DNA of 64,000 nt from Sabethes cyaneus (GCF_943734655.1 NC_071354.1:137192642-137256641), one strand, 5' to 3'; counted from the stretch's first letter, positions 1 to 10,984 are shown. The notes: generated from the letters alone by a model not told the origin. Program-made: numbers and translations.

Positions 1-803
1 AAGAGGCAAGACTACATGGGAAAAGGAAGGAATATTAGCCGATACTTGTTACTAAAGACCGCGGGATCCACTGCATCTCCACAAGTATCACGGGATAGGA
101 CCATTACAAAAACTTTCGTGCGATCTCCATTATAAATTCTCGTTTGGATACGCGTGCGATATATCTGCGTCTACATTCTAGGCTGTACCGCAACTCTAGC
201 ATAAAATATTATGCTAGCTATGGACATTTATTTTTATTAATAAAATAGATAGACTAGTCCCTCGCAAATTTACTGTATCATAGACTGAACTAAAATATTG
301 TGTCCGTGTTGTTAGATGAAGTTTTTTTTTGTATTGGGGTAAATATTCGATTACATAAAATACTTAAGAGTAACTATTTTATGTGATATTGTGGTATCGT
401 GGTGACTTTTCAACACTATTAGAAAAGATGAAGTTAATAAAATTAGTATCCGCAAAGTCTCTGTGCGCTAGAACATAACCCGGTCACAGTTTACATGCTC
501 AATAATACAAACTACTGTTTAATTGCTGGCCCGAATTTACAACTGCTCATTTGTTATGAATTCGGAAGAAGGTGATTCTCAAAGTTCTTACAACGAACGA
601 TGCATGAAAGCAAGCGGTGCTGAACTCCGTTACAATAAAATACTCAGAACTTGAACACTTCAGCACAACTAATCAAAAATGCGAATAATAATTTGGTCTT
701 ATAAATGATTACAACAAAATTATATCATATTATATACAACCACCGCGAAACAGTATCAAATTCTTGGCGATTTTCATGAAGATAATTTATTGATCAACAA
801 TCA
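1..803. other. Non-coding left edge, no gene seen
   Basis: AT-rich sequence without a plausible coding exon on either strand. It ends at the target duplication of the BEL element. If trio extends upstream this is intron; the window alone does not prove that. One stretch (about 310-430) is a dispersed repeat listed separately. Confidence 0.6.
310..430. repeat. Dispersed repeat, inverted partner near 37.7 kb
   Basis: The run beginning with a T tract and GTATTGGGGTAAATATTCG and continuing through GACTTTTCAACACTATTA recurs in reverse complement at about 37690-37790. The match is imperfect in the middle. Family not identified. Confidence 0.6.
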
Positions 804-808
804 CACAT

Positions 809-1381
809 TGTTGCGGACGCGACAACCGAAAGGGGGAATTCTTTCGCGATTATAACCTCCAAGCCGTAAATGATTTACACCGTGTATTTGGGAGATTATA
901 ATTTTCCTGTGAAGCAGGTAATTGTATAGAGGACATGTTAATTTGAATTTGATTCATATAGTTTAAGCATATGTATAATATTGTACTTAATAATTAATCA
1001 TTTTAATGTGTATAATATACATAGTGATTTTAATGTGTCGGATATAATATTAATGTGGTGTGTTGTGATGTAAACGTGATCGTATCGTACTCGCGTGCAT
1101 GCTGTTTATCTTTAATGTAAACTCTTTTAACTCACGTTTAGTTTCCTCTATAGTAAACTCGATCTTCCGGTGGTGGGTAGCTTATGTTCGTTCTAAGTAG
1201 CCTTTGTAATAAAATTAGCGTTAGGATAGGTTAGTTTTTATCCCGTCAATCGTATGTACTCGTAAGTAAGCTTTTAGCACATAGAAATACTCTAGGCGGC
1301 TCGATGACAGTATTCGCTTGTCATCATTCTTTTGGTCGATTGGTTGTCAGACGCGTGTCGGTCGAATAGGGTCGGTCAACA
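809..1381 (-). repeat. 3' LTR of the BEL/Pao element
   Basis: A 573 bp LTR, close to identical to 7918-8528 apart from a 38 bp deletion near 1333 and about ten substitutions. The integrase reading frame runs into this LTR and stops at 1347, so the last 12 or so codons of pol are encoded by the LTR. Confidence 0.93.
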
Positions 1382-3323
1382 CTCCCCCGGGTGCACCAGC
1401 GTCTTCGCTGGCATGCTCTTCCTCGCGTCGGACGTCCAACACTGCCAACTTCGCCACAGGACGTTCGTAAATGCCGTTCATCGTCCTGACTGTAGCCGAC
1501 CGGACTCTACCGTCTTTACTGGGGCAGGTTCCGATGATTCTGCCTTTCAGCCAACAATTCCTTGGTAGATTGTTATCAACGATAACAACAATATCTCCTA
1601 GGGCTATTGCTTTGACGTCAGTAAACCATTTCATCCGTCTCGTTATCTCTGGAAGATAGTCGGAAACCCAGCGTTTCCAAAATTGGTCAGCCATCGCCTG
1701 GGACGCCCGCCAGTTCTGCCGTAGTGCGACTCCACTATCATTCAAAGGCAAAAGTGGTTTAGTTCCTTTCGACGACCCCAATAGGAAGTGATTCGGAGTT
1801 AGCGCTGGAGACGAGTCATCATCGATGGGAACGTGCGTTAGGGGGCGGTTGTTGATGGTATTTTCTACTAAGGCAAGCAAGTTTCGCAGAACTTCTTCAG
1901 ACGGCTTCTTCGAGAAGCAGACGGCAGACAGGTTCTTTTTGACGCTGTGGATGAGCCGCTCCCAGCTACCACCCATGTGTGGTGTCAATGGTGGATTGAA
2001 GATCCAGTTAGTTTCCGTACAATCGAAGGCTTTTCGTATCTCGTCGTAGTGTACCGCTTCGTTCAGCCTCTTCAACTCACGGCTTGCATCGATAAAATTT
2101 GTACCACGGTCACTCCGAATAGTTCTGGGAATACCGCGTCGTGCCATGAAGTTTTCGAGGCCAATGATACATGAGCTTGTGCTGAGTGCGTATAGAAGCT
2201 CAATATGGATTGCCCGGGTTGTCAGGCACGTAACAATCATTCCCCATCTTTTTTCGCACCTCCTTCCAACGACGATTTCCATCGGACCGAAGCAGTCAAT
2301 CCCGACGTGAGTGAAGGGGTGTGAGTAAGCTGTCAGTCGCTCAATAGGAAGGTCGACCATATAAGGCACTTGTGGAATCGAGCATTTATTTTTGCAGCGT
2401 TGACAATTCTTTCGCACTGTCGCAAATTGAGTTCGAATTCCTAGGATAACGAATCTTTGCCGAAGCTCGTTTACAACGGTCTCGTGGTTTGTGTGGTGAT
2501 ATTTCGTATGGTAGTGTTGAATGATCAGTGTGGTGATGTGGTGAAAGCGTGGGAGGATTACTGGTTTTTTCGCTTCCTCGGTTGCGTAATTGCAGGCAGA
2601 GATCCTACTACGCATACGCATGACGCCGCAATCATCTAGCCATGGGGACAGCTTGAATATTGAACTAGATTTTGGGAGCAGATTTATTTGAGCGGTGGAC
2701 TGCGGTGTTTCGTTTAGAAGGGCGACTTCATCTGTGTATCCTTCATGTTGTGCCAAGCGAAAAAGAAATGCTTCGGCCGCACGTAATTCTTGGTTTATGG
2801 CTGATCCAGATACTTTCGGCTGTCTGTTTCTTCTACATTCACGGTTCGTCAGAAAGCGATAGCAAAATCCAACAGTAGTGATTAATCGTTTCCAGCTACC
2901 AAAGCGTGTCACGTCGACTACCGGTTCGGGAGATAGAAAATGCGCAAGCAAATGAGGCCGCAGCTCGTTTTCTGTTTCGGAAATCTTCGAAGAGACTACA
3001 GGCCATGCAGATTCAGGCTTCCAGAGGAATGCAGGGCCGTTGAACCACCTGGAATGTGGGCCAAGATCCGGATTTGTTTCCCACTTGGTTCCATCATCTG
3101 CCACGTTTTGCTTAGTGGGAACCCACAACCATTCCTTGGCTTCAGTGGTGTCCAAGATCTCACTGACACGGTGAGCCACGAATTGACTGAATCGACGATG
3201 GTCGGAGTTAATCCAACTGAGTACGTCAAGTGAGTCAGTCCAATAGACATGCCGCTGAATGGAGATTGCTAGAGATTGAGTGACCGTACGTGCTAATCGT
3301 GTTCCTACGATTGCTGCCTGCAA
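1347..3323 (-). pseudogene. BEL RNase H (end) and integrase
   Basis: A 658-codon open segment. Residues 1-100 finish RNase H (YWTDSLDVLSWI). At about 265-320 is the integrase zinc-binding HHCC domain (paired histidines, then CQRCKNKC). The DDE core follows with HVGIDCFGP, RSDRGTNF and GGSWERLIHSVKKNL supplying the three acidic residues. The C-terminal 90 residues match the DUF5641-like tail of BEL integrases (LGDIVVIVDNNLPRN). The segment stops inside the 3' LTR. All integrase motifs are intact; the defects of the element lie upstream. Confidence 0.92.
1382..1388 (-). other. Polypurine tract
   Basis: On the minus strand GGGGGAG lies immediately before the 3' LTR, the usual position of the plus-strand priming site of LTR elements. 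Confidence 0.65.
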
Positions 3324-3329
3324 TTCAAG

Positions 3330-4361
3330 TCATGGGATGGAATGAAACTTTAGAGGAGCCACTCTTGTTTTTGCTGCTACAAGGGAACATTCCACTGTTG
3401 CGCTGTTGGAGAACCGAAGAAACGTGGCTGCAGCAAAACCATTTTCACCAGCGTCTACGAAAGTGTGCAGCTGAACTTCACAGTTGCTCGGAATCGATGA
3501 GGAATGGTACCACCGCGGAATTCTGCCCTGCTCTATTTTCGGTAACATCTTCAACCATCGGCACCATTTCTCGAACAGCGAATCATTGATTTCATCATCC
3601 CACTGTATCCCTGATCGCCAAACTTCCTGTAGAAGGACTTTTAAGAACATAAGAAAATGGGCAATTAGACCAAGCGGGTCGAAGATTGACATTAGCACCC
3701 GTAGCATTTCCCGTTTCGTGGGATGTCTTCGACCTTTCAAGAGATCTACATCGTAACGTTGCCATCCGATTCGGTATACGAATTTGTCGGATGCGGTGCA
3801 CCACCACCTGCCCAACACTTTTTCTGTAGCTAGTGCTCCGGTAAACAAATCGAGGTTCTTTTCTACAGATCCACTTTGTTGCAGAGATGCGAGGACTTCT
3901 GGACTACTGCTCACCCAATTACGTATTTCAAAGCCGCCCGCAGCGTGTATTCGTCGGATTTCCTGAGCTAACTGGATGGCACGCGCTGGTGTCTCAATAC
4001 TAAGCATTGCATCGTCAACGTAATGCCGATTCTTGATGACGTCAACCGCTTCAGGAAGCTCACCCGCAAATCTATCAGCATTGATATTTTTAACATATTG
4101 TGCACAAGCAAGGGAGCAGCTTGCGCCAAACGTCATTACGTTCATAACGTAGGTCTGGATTATTCCGTTGTCATCCCTCCACAAGAAACGCTGGCATTGT
4201 TGATCGAGAGGGTTGATAAGAACCTGGTGGAACATTTCTTTGAAGTCCCCAGTGAGGCCAATTTGATTGGCGAAGGAGTATGGCGAACAGTGAGCGAAGT
4301 TGATCAGGTCCCTTGATGAGTGCAGAATTGAGGGATACGCCAAAGGCCGTTGATGCAGCAT
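3330..4361 (-). pseudogene. BEL reverse transcriptase catalytic part
   Basis: A 343-codon open segment. The proper RT sequence starts at the frame change (about residue 32, LTGDFKEMFHQV) and includes RFLWRD and the catalytic YVDDAML box. The thumb region and the beginning of RNase H follow (LHTFVDAGENGFAA contains the first RNase H aspartate). It ends with a TGA at 3330-3332, in frame with the next segment at 1347-3323, so one nonsense change separates them. The start at 4361 is only the edge of an open stretch, not a translation start. Confidence 0.88.
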
Positions 4362-5064
4362 CCCACACGAGCCTGACTTTTCCTGGCTTATTTATGTTTA
4401 TAACCGGAAACACAGGCAGGTACCAAGTGCGTGAATAAACCGTATGCAATTCCATCTCCGTCAGTTTTCGAGCGTAGTCTTTAGAAAGGTAGTCAGACAT
4501 CTTCTCCTGCAGGGTCTTTGCCAGCTCAGGATCTTTTTGTAACCGTTTCTCGAGGCAGTGGAATCGTCGTAGAGCCATATCTTTGTTATTTGGCAGACGA
4601 ATGTTGTCGTGGCGCCACAATAAGCCGGTTTCGTAGCGACTTCCCTTAAAGGTGGTGCGAGATTGTAGAAGCGAAAGAGCTCGTTGATCCTCGGTGGACA
4701 GCAGAGTATCGTCTGCCCTCGTAATTCCAAGACTGTCTAACGCAAAGTAGTCTTTAACCGTTTGGTTCAAAGTTTCGTCTGCTTGGCTACTAGAATCGTA
4801 AACGTGGAAGGCGTAATGAGCGAAGTGGGAATCATTGCTGCTGCTACATCCACCACAGATGGTCCACCCTAGACGGGTCTTTACCCCGATGGGCTGGTCT
4901 AATGTACCTTCTTTGCTCTTCAACACAAGGCTGACCGAAGCGTGTTTCAGTCCTATGAGAATTTGTGGGCGAATATTGTTATACGATTGTATCGGTAAGT
5001 TCCGGAGGTGCGTGTAACGGTGAGTCATCTCAGTCATGCTGAGTGACTGATACGGGAGGAGCAA
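4171..5064 (-). pseudogene. BEL reverse transcriptase, N-terminal part
   Basis: A 297-codon segment in the protease frame. It carries the protease-RT linker feature TRLGWTICGGC and the start of the RT fold with PGKVRLVWDAAS and LNSALIKGPDQL, both typical of BEL/Pao polymerases. The last 30 residues are out of frame: the true RT sequence continues in the frame of 3330-4361, so a small indel lies near 4265-4285. Role: RNA-dependent DNA synthesis in the particle. Confidence 0.88.
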
Positions 5065-5100
5065 TTCCTTTACGGTACGAACTCCAGACAGGTTGTATTG

Positions 5101-5337
5101 TTAAGCTTCGTTCTGGATTCCACTAATCTTTACGTCCACCATACGCGAATTGTTTTCGTAGCGCTCTGTACCGCCCGTCCATCGGAGATTCAATGGATTA
5201 ATATTTCCCTCCAGTTTCAACTGATTGGCAATCTCTTGGTCTAGCAGCGTTACTGCGGATCCTTCGTCTAAGAAGGCATATACATGCACCGCAGAATCCT
5301 TGCCCTGGAGAATAACCGGCAGATATTTAAACAGCAC
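5101..5337 (-). pseudogene. BEL aspartic protease remnant
   Basis: A 78-codon segment, in a different frame from gag, with an active-site-like motif FLDEGSAVTLLD; in BEL proteases the usual form is LLDSGS or similar, and one such aspartate per subunit acts in a dimer. It begins without a real start codon, as expected inside a polyprotein, and ends at a TAA (5101-5103) just before the reverse transcriptase part in the same frame. Its function would be to cut the Gag-Pol polyprotein. Confidence 0.8.
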
Positions 5338-5341
5338 AGCG

Positions 5342-6358
5342 TTAGGAGCAAAGTAATGTGTATTGTGTATGTGATTTGACGTCTTGAACCAACGGGGGAA
5401 TTGTTAGTGTGCTTGCAGCTTCCGCAAGAGAGTACATCCACTCTCCAAACGTTGCCAAATTGACCCTTGGAAGATTATGGCGATACCGTGCCCAATCAAG
5501 CTTAATCGATGGTGGCAGTTTGTTAACCAGTTGGTGAAGTAGCGTTACATTATACATGTATTCTTCTAGAGAACATGCATCGACCGTCGCGCAGAAATTT
5601 TGGACATTCACTGCGAAATCAACTAGTGTTTCGGGTTTGTCCTCTCTTATAGCTGGAAGTGCGCTAATCTTCCTGATGAGAGAGTGTACGATGGCTTCTG
5701 GCTGGCCATACAGCATCTGTAGCGTCTTTAGTACGCCCGGCACGTTCGACGGATGCATGAGACGGTTATTAACTGCATCGTACGCTTTGCCCCGCAGGCT
5801 TTTCTGTAGTCGGATGATGTTCTCTTCGTGGGAATAGCCGCACATTGCGGTAGTACTATGGAACATCGAGATAAAAACAGGCCATTCCTCGGAATTACCG
5901 GAAAAGGTTGGAAGGTCTCTAGGTATCGCCTGGCGAGCAGCAATTTGCTGTTTTGAAAGTTCATGGAGAGTAGTTGACTGGCTGTACAGGTAGGGATCTG
6001 ATTTACGAGGCGGAAACAGAGCTGGAGCCACGGGTAAAATAACAGATCGAGCACCGGGTGGAGCAATCGGTAAAACGGTGGGGGGAGCGACGGGCGGAGC
6101 ATTATCGCATGCGCTCGATGCAATTGGAGGCGTTCTAAACCCGTATAGAGGTGTACTATTCGGATTATCCGGACGCGGATGAATCTCGCCTGATTCCCTT
6201 CCGTGTGTGAACTTCTGATGGGAAGGATCGGCATGATTAGTTGTCGAATGCCCAGCTGGATCGAATGCTAGATCTTCCATTGCGATATTGACCTTATCGA
6301 CCCAGTTCTCCACTCTACGTTCGGAAACACTCGAGCCTGAAACTGATTTTTCCGTCAT
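5342..6358 (-). pseudogene. BEL gag, DUF1759-like capsid region
   Basis: A 338-codon open segment. The first 130 residues are a proline-rich linker with repeated APP and LPIAPP-like motifs. From about residue 145 it matches the DUF1759 Gag region of Pao elements: DLPTFSGNSEEWPVFISMF, then IIRLQKSLRGKA and a helical block around PPSIKLDWARY. DUF1759 proteins form the particle core in which the RNA is packaged. The MITE at 6377-7271 cut it from its N-terminal half. No CCHC zinc knuckle follows, although BEL gag usually has them, and the frame ends at 5342, about where sequence has been lost before the protease. Confidence 0.88.
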
Positions 6359-6376
6359 CTGTTTCAGTAACTTGTA

Positions 6377-7271
6377 GGGGAGAGACGTCTACAGTGAGAC
6401 ACTTTTTTTCCAAAAATTTTAAAAATTTTTTGGTGATAGTTACCAACGAGGTCTTCAATCCATTTGAGAGGTATATCCTTCTAGTTGTCTGAAAAAAAGT
6501 TTCAGCCCTTTTGGTTAAAAGATAAAATAGTTACAAACGCAAATGTGAAGGTGTCTTTTTGGCTCACTGTTCCCCAGTAGCTGGAAAGAGTGAGACAACG
6601 AGTATTGAATACTGAGACACATATTAGAATTAAACTTAAACCATATTTTTTGGTTACAAAGAATAGTTTAGAGGTCGTACTGTTTATTTTGTGCATAAAG
6701 GATACATTATTGTTGTGCATTATTGAAAATTCCGATTTTTCTCACATCTACATTTATATTCATATAAAGGTCAAATCCTGGTTATCTGACCTTCAACTTA
6801 CACTTCAGAACTCATTTACAATCAATTTATATAGATTGATTTACAATTCAACACAAAATTTTTTTTTGAAAATTACCCACATCTGTTTGTCTCACTGTTC
6901 CCAACAGGAATGTTTTATAAGAAATAATGAAATAGTGGTGTTAGCAAACAATTCGATGGTCTTATATTTTTTATTTTTATCTCTCATTCCTATGAGATGC
7001 CATGTAGTAAATTTAATTTGGATTAGTTATGCGATTTTCCGTTAAAAATCACCTGAAAATGATCGCAATAAAATTTACTTTGACCCCCCCAAAAACAACT
7101 TTTGTTGAAAAATATACTAAAAAATTTACAATTTTTTTTCAAACTGTATTATGTGATATAGATTCACAAACTTTACTTTGCAGGAAAATATCATGGATCT
7201 TGTATGTTTTATGTCGAAGCTAGTCCCGATGTCTCACTGTTCCTGTTGTCTCACTGTTGACTACTCTCCCC
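6377..7271. mobile_element. TA-flanked MITE inside BEL gag
   Basis: An 895 bp element with inverted ends GGGGAGAG and CTCTCCCC, flanked by TA on both sides (6375-6376 and 7272-7273), as for Tc1/mariner-type insertion. No transposase is visible. The motif TCTCACTGTT or its complement recurs near both ends and inside (about 6392, 6563, 6587, 6892, 7230, 7246). Removing it together with one TA leaves the gag frame continuous, so it inserted after the BEL element. Related partial copies lie at about 9239-9425 and 60190-60326. Confidence 0.9.
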
Positions 7272-7879
7272 TACTTCTCTTTCATATACTCGCGGTGCTT
7301 CCTTGCTTCCTGCTCTTCGAAGGCTCGTTTTTCCTCCAACTGCATTAACTGTAGCTTCAGAATGGATCTTGAGGAACGGTGGGACAATTTTGATACTTGC
7401 TCTAAACGTTTGGCATTAGTAGAGCCGTCCTCAGGAATAACAACAATACGTGGCTTAGTTTTCACTCCCGCTGTATTGGACTGCTGATCGTGTGCAGATA
7501 GTTTGCTGCCTGCAGCTTCCTTCGAAACAGCTGGTGGTTGTAGACGATTCCGGCTTGCAGTCAAGATTGATTGCTGGATTTTAGCAGATTGGCATTTCAT
7601 GCAGATCCAGCTTTGGTCCTCGACTTGCTGCTTGACACCTACACAAGAGAAGTGGCACCATACATCACACTCGTCACACTGCACCATTTGGTTGGTTTCT
7701 GGTCCCTCGCATACTTGGCATCTATCATCTGTCAACGCTCTCTTCGCGGTTGACTTCGCTCTTTCCGTAGTATTCACCTCTACCACACTTTCATCCGGAT
7801 CACTCTTTTTACCACCACTTGCACCACCTGATTTATAAGTTGCCTTCGATAGGCTCTTATCACTACCACGACCGGGCAT
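7271..7879 (-). pseudogene. BEL gag N-terminal part with PHD finger
   Basis: An open segment of 202 codons starting at the ATG at 7877-7879 and opening MPGRGSDKSLSK. Residues of about 55-98 form a PHD-type zinc finger: paired cysteines CQVC, then CDEC, a histidine in WCHFSC and a final CMKC. A charged stretch rich in Glu, Arg and Lys follows, probably helical. The family role is the structural (Gag) protein; PHD fingers elsewhere bind histone tails, so a chromatin-tethering role is possible but only inferred. The stop codon is not native: it is made by the TA target plus the first G of the MITE at 6377-7271. The gag frame resumes on the far side of that MITE, so this was originally one gene with the DUF1759-like part. 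Confidence 0.85.
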
Positions 7880-7917
7880 GTTTAATATCGTTTGCGACGT
7901 AAACGAAAATTATAATT

Positions 7918-8528
7918 TGTTGCGGACGCGACAACCGAAAGGGGGAATTCTTTCGCGATTATAACCTCCAAGCCGTAAATGATTTACACCGTGTATTTAG
8001 GAGATTATAATTTTCCTGTGAAGCAGGTAATTGTATAGAGGACATGTTAATTTGAATTTGATTCATATAGTTTAAGCATATGTATAATATTGTACTTAAT
8101 AATTAATCATTTTAATGTGTATAATATACATAGTGATTTTAATGTGTCGAATATAATATTAATGTGATGTGTTGTGATGTAAACGTGATCGTATCGTACT
8201 CGTGTGCATGCTGTTTATCTTTAATGTAAACTCTTTTAACTCACGTTTAGTTTCCCCTATAGTAAACTCGATCTTCCGGTGGTGGGTAGCTATGTTCGTT
8301 CTAAGTAGCCTTTGTAATAAGATTAGCGTTAGGATAGGTTAGTTTTTATCCCGTTAATCGTATGTACTCGTAAGTAAGCTTTTAGCACATAGAAATACTC
8401 TAGGCGGCTCGATGACAGTATTCGCTTGTCATCATTCTTTCGATCGTTCATCGATCGGTTTGGCAGTCGATCGGTTGATCGGTCGATTGGTCGTCAGACG
8501 CGTGTCGGTCGAATAGGGTCGGCCAACA
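7918..8528 (-). repeat. 5' LTR of the BEL/Pao element
   Basis: A 611 bp LTR that on the minus strand starts TGTTGGCC and ends CGCAACA. It is the longer copy: it keeps a CGATCG-rich stretch (about 8440-8480) missing from the other LTR. It should hold the element promoter; no TATA box or initiator was assigned with confidence. Confidence 0.93.
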
Positions 8529-8692
8529 CACATTGCTAATTGGTCCACAATAATTGACCAAGTAAAAACCAAGCACGATGAAACCAATGAAGCATTTATT
8601 GAAGCAAATATTTCTTAAATGGATAAGCATTTCCTCTTACCAACGCAAATATGTAGAGATATAGTGTCCCTAGTGTGTCTGTAGAGATATAC

Positions 8693-9021
8693 TCACAGAG
8701 AACAGACATCCATTCAGGAACAAATTTTTTGGGAATTCTTGGATAAAATTTCAAATTAAAATCACCTAATATGCTAGCGATACCCCCACTATAGTTTCCC
8801 AACTAAATGATTCATTTGATTTGCACACTGATAACCTTTGGCTCCTCTGGCGCTAGTATATATGGACTATATGCGTTATGCTAGCGCCAGAAGCTAGCTG
8901 TTGTGAGTTTAGTGTAGAATTTCATGCGCCTTTAGCGACACCATCACTATAGTTTCCAAACTAATTTCACATAAGTTTTATCCAAGTAGGGACCTTTCGC
9001 TTGGATGTCTGTTCTCTGTGA
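8693..9021. mobile_element. MITE with 20 bp terminal inverted repeats
   Basis: Perfect inverted ends TCACAGAGAACAGACATCCA (8693-8712) and its complement (9002-9021). Inside, a near-palindrome CTGGCGCTAG...CTAGCGCCAG (8847-8890) is flanked by two direct copies of a stretch containing CACTATAGTTTCC (about 8771 and 8933). Flanks ATATACT and ATATAGT may be an imperfect target duplication. No coding capacity. Confidence 0.82.
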
Positions 9022-9238
9022 TATAGTGTCGCCCATTTCCGATTCCAATCAAATTTGGTGTGTATTACTGCAAAGTCATTGCGACCCCACTTTCAATTTA
9101 CCGAAGTTTTATATACATTGACCATATATTATCCTATCATATATTTGCAGTGATGAATCTTCATTCTATTCAAATTTTAAGAAAAAAAAACTATTCATCT
9201 TCAAATGTTTTTAAGCCAAATTGATGTAGAGTTATGGT

Positions 9239-9425
9239 TAGGGGAGAGACGTCTATACGGGGTCAGTCCTGGCGTAGTGGTTAGCATTCACGCCACTCAC
9301 ACCTAGGACCCGGGTTCAAATCCTAACCCTGCAGAAGTCACGAATGACGAAAAGAGACGTCATAAGTGAGACACTTTTTTCCAAAAAATTTTAAAAATTT
9401 TTGGTGATAGCTACCTACAAGCTCT
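9239..9425. mobile_element. Left part of the GGGGAGAG MITE, split by a SINE
   Basis: Starts TAGGGGAGAGACGTCT and resumes after the SINE with AGTGAGACACTTTTTTCC and the TTTTAAAAATTTTTGGTGATAG stretch, matching the first 90 bp of 6377-7271. The right part of the element is missing; homology fades at about 9425. Confidence 0.8.
9256..9352 (+). mobile_element. tRNA-derived SINE nested in a MITE
   Basis: Holds RNA polymerase III type internal promoter boxes: an A-box-like TGGCGTAGTGG (9270-9280) and a B box GGTTCAAATCC (9313-9323). It is flanked by copies of AGAGACGTC (9245-9253 and 9353-9361), a target duplication of the MITE sequence it entered. The cloverleaf is too poor for a working tRNA. 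Confidence 0.8.
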
Positions 9426-9814
9426 TTCAGGGTGTCGATCTCTTGGAAAAAATCAGGGAATATCAGGAAATTCATTTTTGGATCAGGGAAATCAGGGAAT
9501 TTCGAAATTCATCAGGGCAATTTTATTCAGTCGGCAATTGATTAACTTCGGAATCGAATTAATTTTCGTGTAAAATATACGCAGATTGATCGGTTGAATT
9601 AAAACTTCTCAAATATGTGGTGGTGATTTGATTATCTTTCAGTTTGTAGTAGATTTTTTATTTGTTTTGTGCCGTACAATTGTAAGACTTCGCTCGCTGT
9701 AGTGCTTGAAATCGGCAATGACAGGCCTCACGAACTTCACGGTACCAACATCGAAAGCACAAAGTTGGATACAGACTGTTATTTACACGCGATCTACAGA
9801 GTTTTTGTATCGCT

Positions 9815-9922
9815 TAATTGGTTTCGAGGTACGATGCTGGTCTAACAAGCCAGTCGTCGTATACTCGAATCTCGGCTATGCGGTGCTGCTAGATAGAATC
9901 AGTAGGATTGTTGCACAATCAT
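9815..9922 (+). mobile_element. Partial tRNA-related SINE
   Basis: The head GGTTTCGAGGTACGATGCTGG, CTAACAAGCCAGTCGT and B-box-like ACTCGAATCTC match the 5' part of the SINE at 38250-38460. The 3' body is missing. Confidence 0.65.
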
Positions 9923-10367
9923 GACATCCAGCTTTAGTCTTAACTTCGCATACTGGCCACTATTGAGGATTAATATATTTGCCATGTGGATATTTTCTAA
10001 CAATACATCTAGCTAAACTTTTGCCGTAACTCCAGGCCAGCATAATGCACTTTTGTACCAAAAACCTTTAGGTAATCATCTCCTTAACCCCACACTTTTT
10101 CCAGCAATGATAACATATTGAAACTCCCAGAGAAGTGTTGTTTTAGTTCAACTAAAATACCGCAAACATATGACCACCTTCCAGGGGCAAAGTTACTCGT
10201 TTGAGCTGACTGAAAGTTAGCAAAACTTGTTATGTTTATAGGTCGATTAGATGTTTTCTCAATCTTTGTTTCTTTGGATTCAAGTTGATACCTTAAACTT
10301 AACTGTCCCTAGAATCAACAGAAGAGTGCGTTGTGTTTTTGAAACGCTGGTAGGAAATAGGTTAAGA

Positions 10368-10456
10368 ATATTTGATATGGAAAGAAATCTAGCTTTAGTT
10401 TTTAGAAGGTCCATATTTGATATGGAAAGAAATCTAGCTTTAGTTTTTAGAAGGTC
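10368..10456. repeat. 45 bp tandem duplication
   Basis: Two adjacent, almost identical copies of a 45 bp unit that contains GATATGGAAAGAAATCTAGC (10368-10412 and 10413-10456). Confidence 0.9.
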
Positions 10457-10683
10457 GCGTAAGCCATGCTAAAGGGTAAAAAACTAAAGCCAGAAATCGC
10501 CCAAATAAACTTTGTATTGTATTCGAGCTTTGAGGGTCAGGAAAAAATTTTCAAATATCTTTTGACCGGCAAAACTAATTCTTATGAAATTTTGCAGATA
10601 TATTCGCAATATTGAAAGCTCTCTAAACCCTTTAATACTAAAATAATTGAAATTAGTTAAATTTTCTTGGTTAAAATCATTAT

Positions 10684-10805
10684 AAATTATTGTTAATTTT
10701 AATGTGTTGTACACGATCGCTCATAACTTTCAAATTAAACGTCCAATCAAAAAACAAATCAATAGGGATTTATTCGGCTATATTACCATTCAAATGAGAC
10801 CAATA
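10684..10805. repeat. Dispersed repeat shared with 12.5 kb
   Basis: TATTGTTAATTTT, then GCTCATAACTTTCAAATTAA and ACGTCC followed by TCAAAAAA recur at 12484-12570 in the same orientation. Family unknown. Confidence 0.6.
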
Positions 10806-10984
10806 GCGTATAAATCGGTTTGGCGATCACTGAGAAACAGGCGATCATTTGAACCTTGCCAAAACTGGTTTTTGAAGGCTAACTTTTAAACTACTTGTTT
10901 GTTTTCACTAAAACATGCTAAAAAGTTTAGCAATAGCAAGAGCTGCTCTCCGAGAAATAGATTCCCTGTTGATATCCAGCTCAG

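Larger units (their letters stand above)
804..8533 (-). mobile_element. BEL/Pao LTR retrotransposon, nearly full length, inactivated
   Basis: Two LTRs (809-1381 and 7918-8528), each running TG to CA, are flanked by the 5 bp direct repeat CACAT (804-808 and 8529-8533). BEL/Pao elements typically make target duplications of about this length. All coding parts read on the minus strand in the order gag, protease, reverse transcriptase, RNase H, integrase; no env-like gene is present. The reading frame is broken several times: a MITE in gag, a gag-protease frame change with apparent sequence loss, a stop at 5101-5103, a frame change near 4270 and a TGA at 3330-3332. It cannot be autonomous as assembled. 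The LTRs differ by about ten substitutions, one single-base indel and one 38 bp indel by eye, so the insertion is fairly young. No tRNA primer binding site could be recognised next to the 5' LTR. Confidence 0.95.
9425..10984. other. Non-coding stretch with minor repeats
   Basis: No gene seen. It begins with short imperfect repeats of ATCAGGGAA (about 9455-9515). It also holds a partial SINE, a 45 bp tandem duplication and a repeat shared with 12.5 kb, listed separately. Confidence 0.5.

Noticed and set aside
804..8533. Endogenous retrovirus with env
   Set aside because: Integrase is followed directly by the LTR; no envelope-like reading frame exists.
9256..9352. Functional tRNA gene
   Set aside because: Pol III boxes are present but stems pair poorly and target duplications flank it; it is a SINE.
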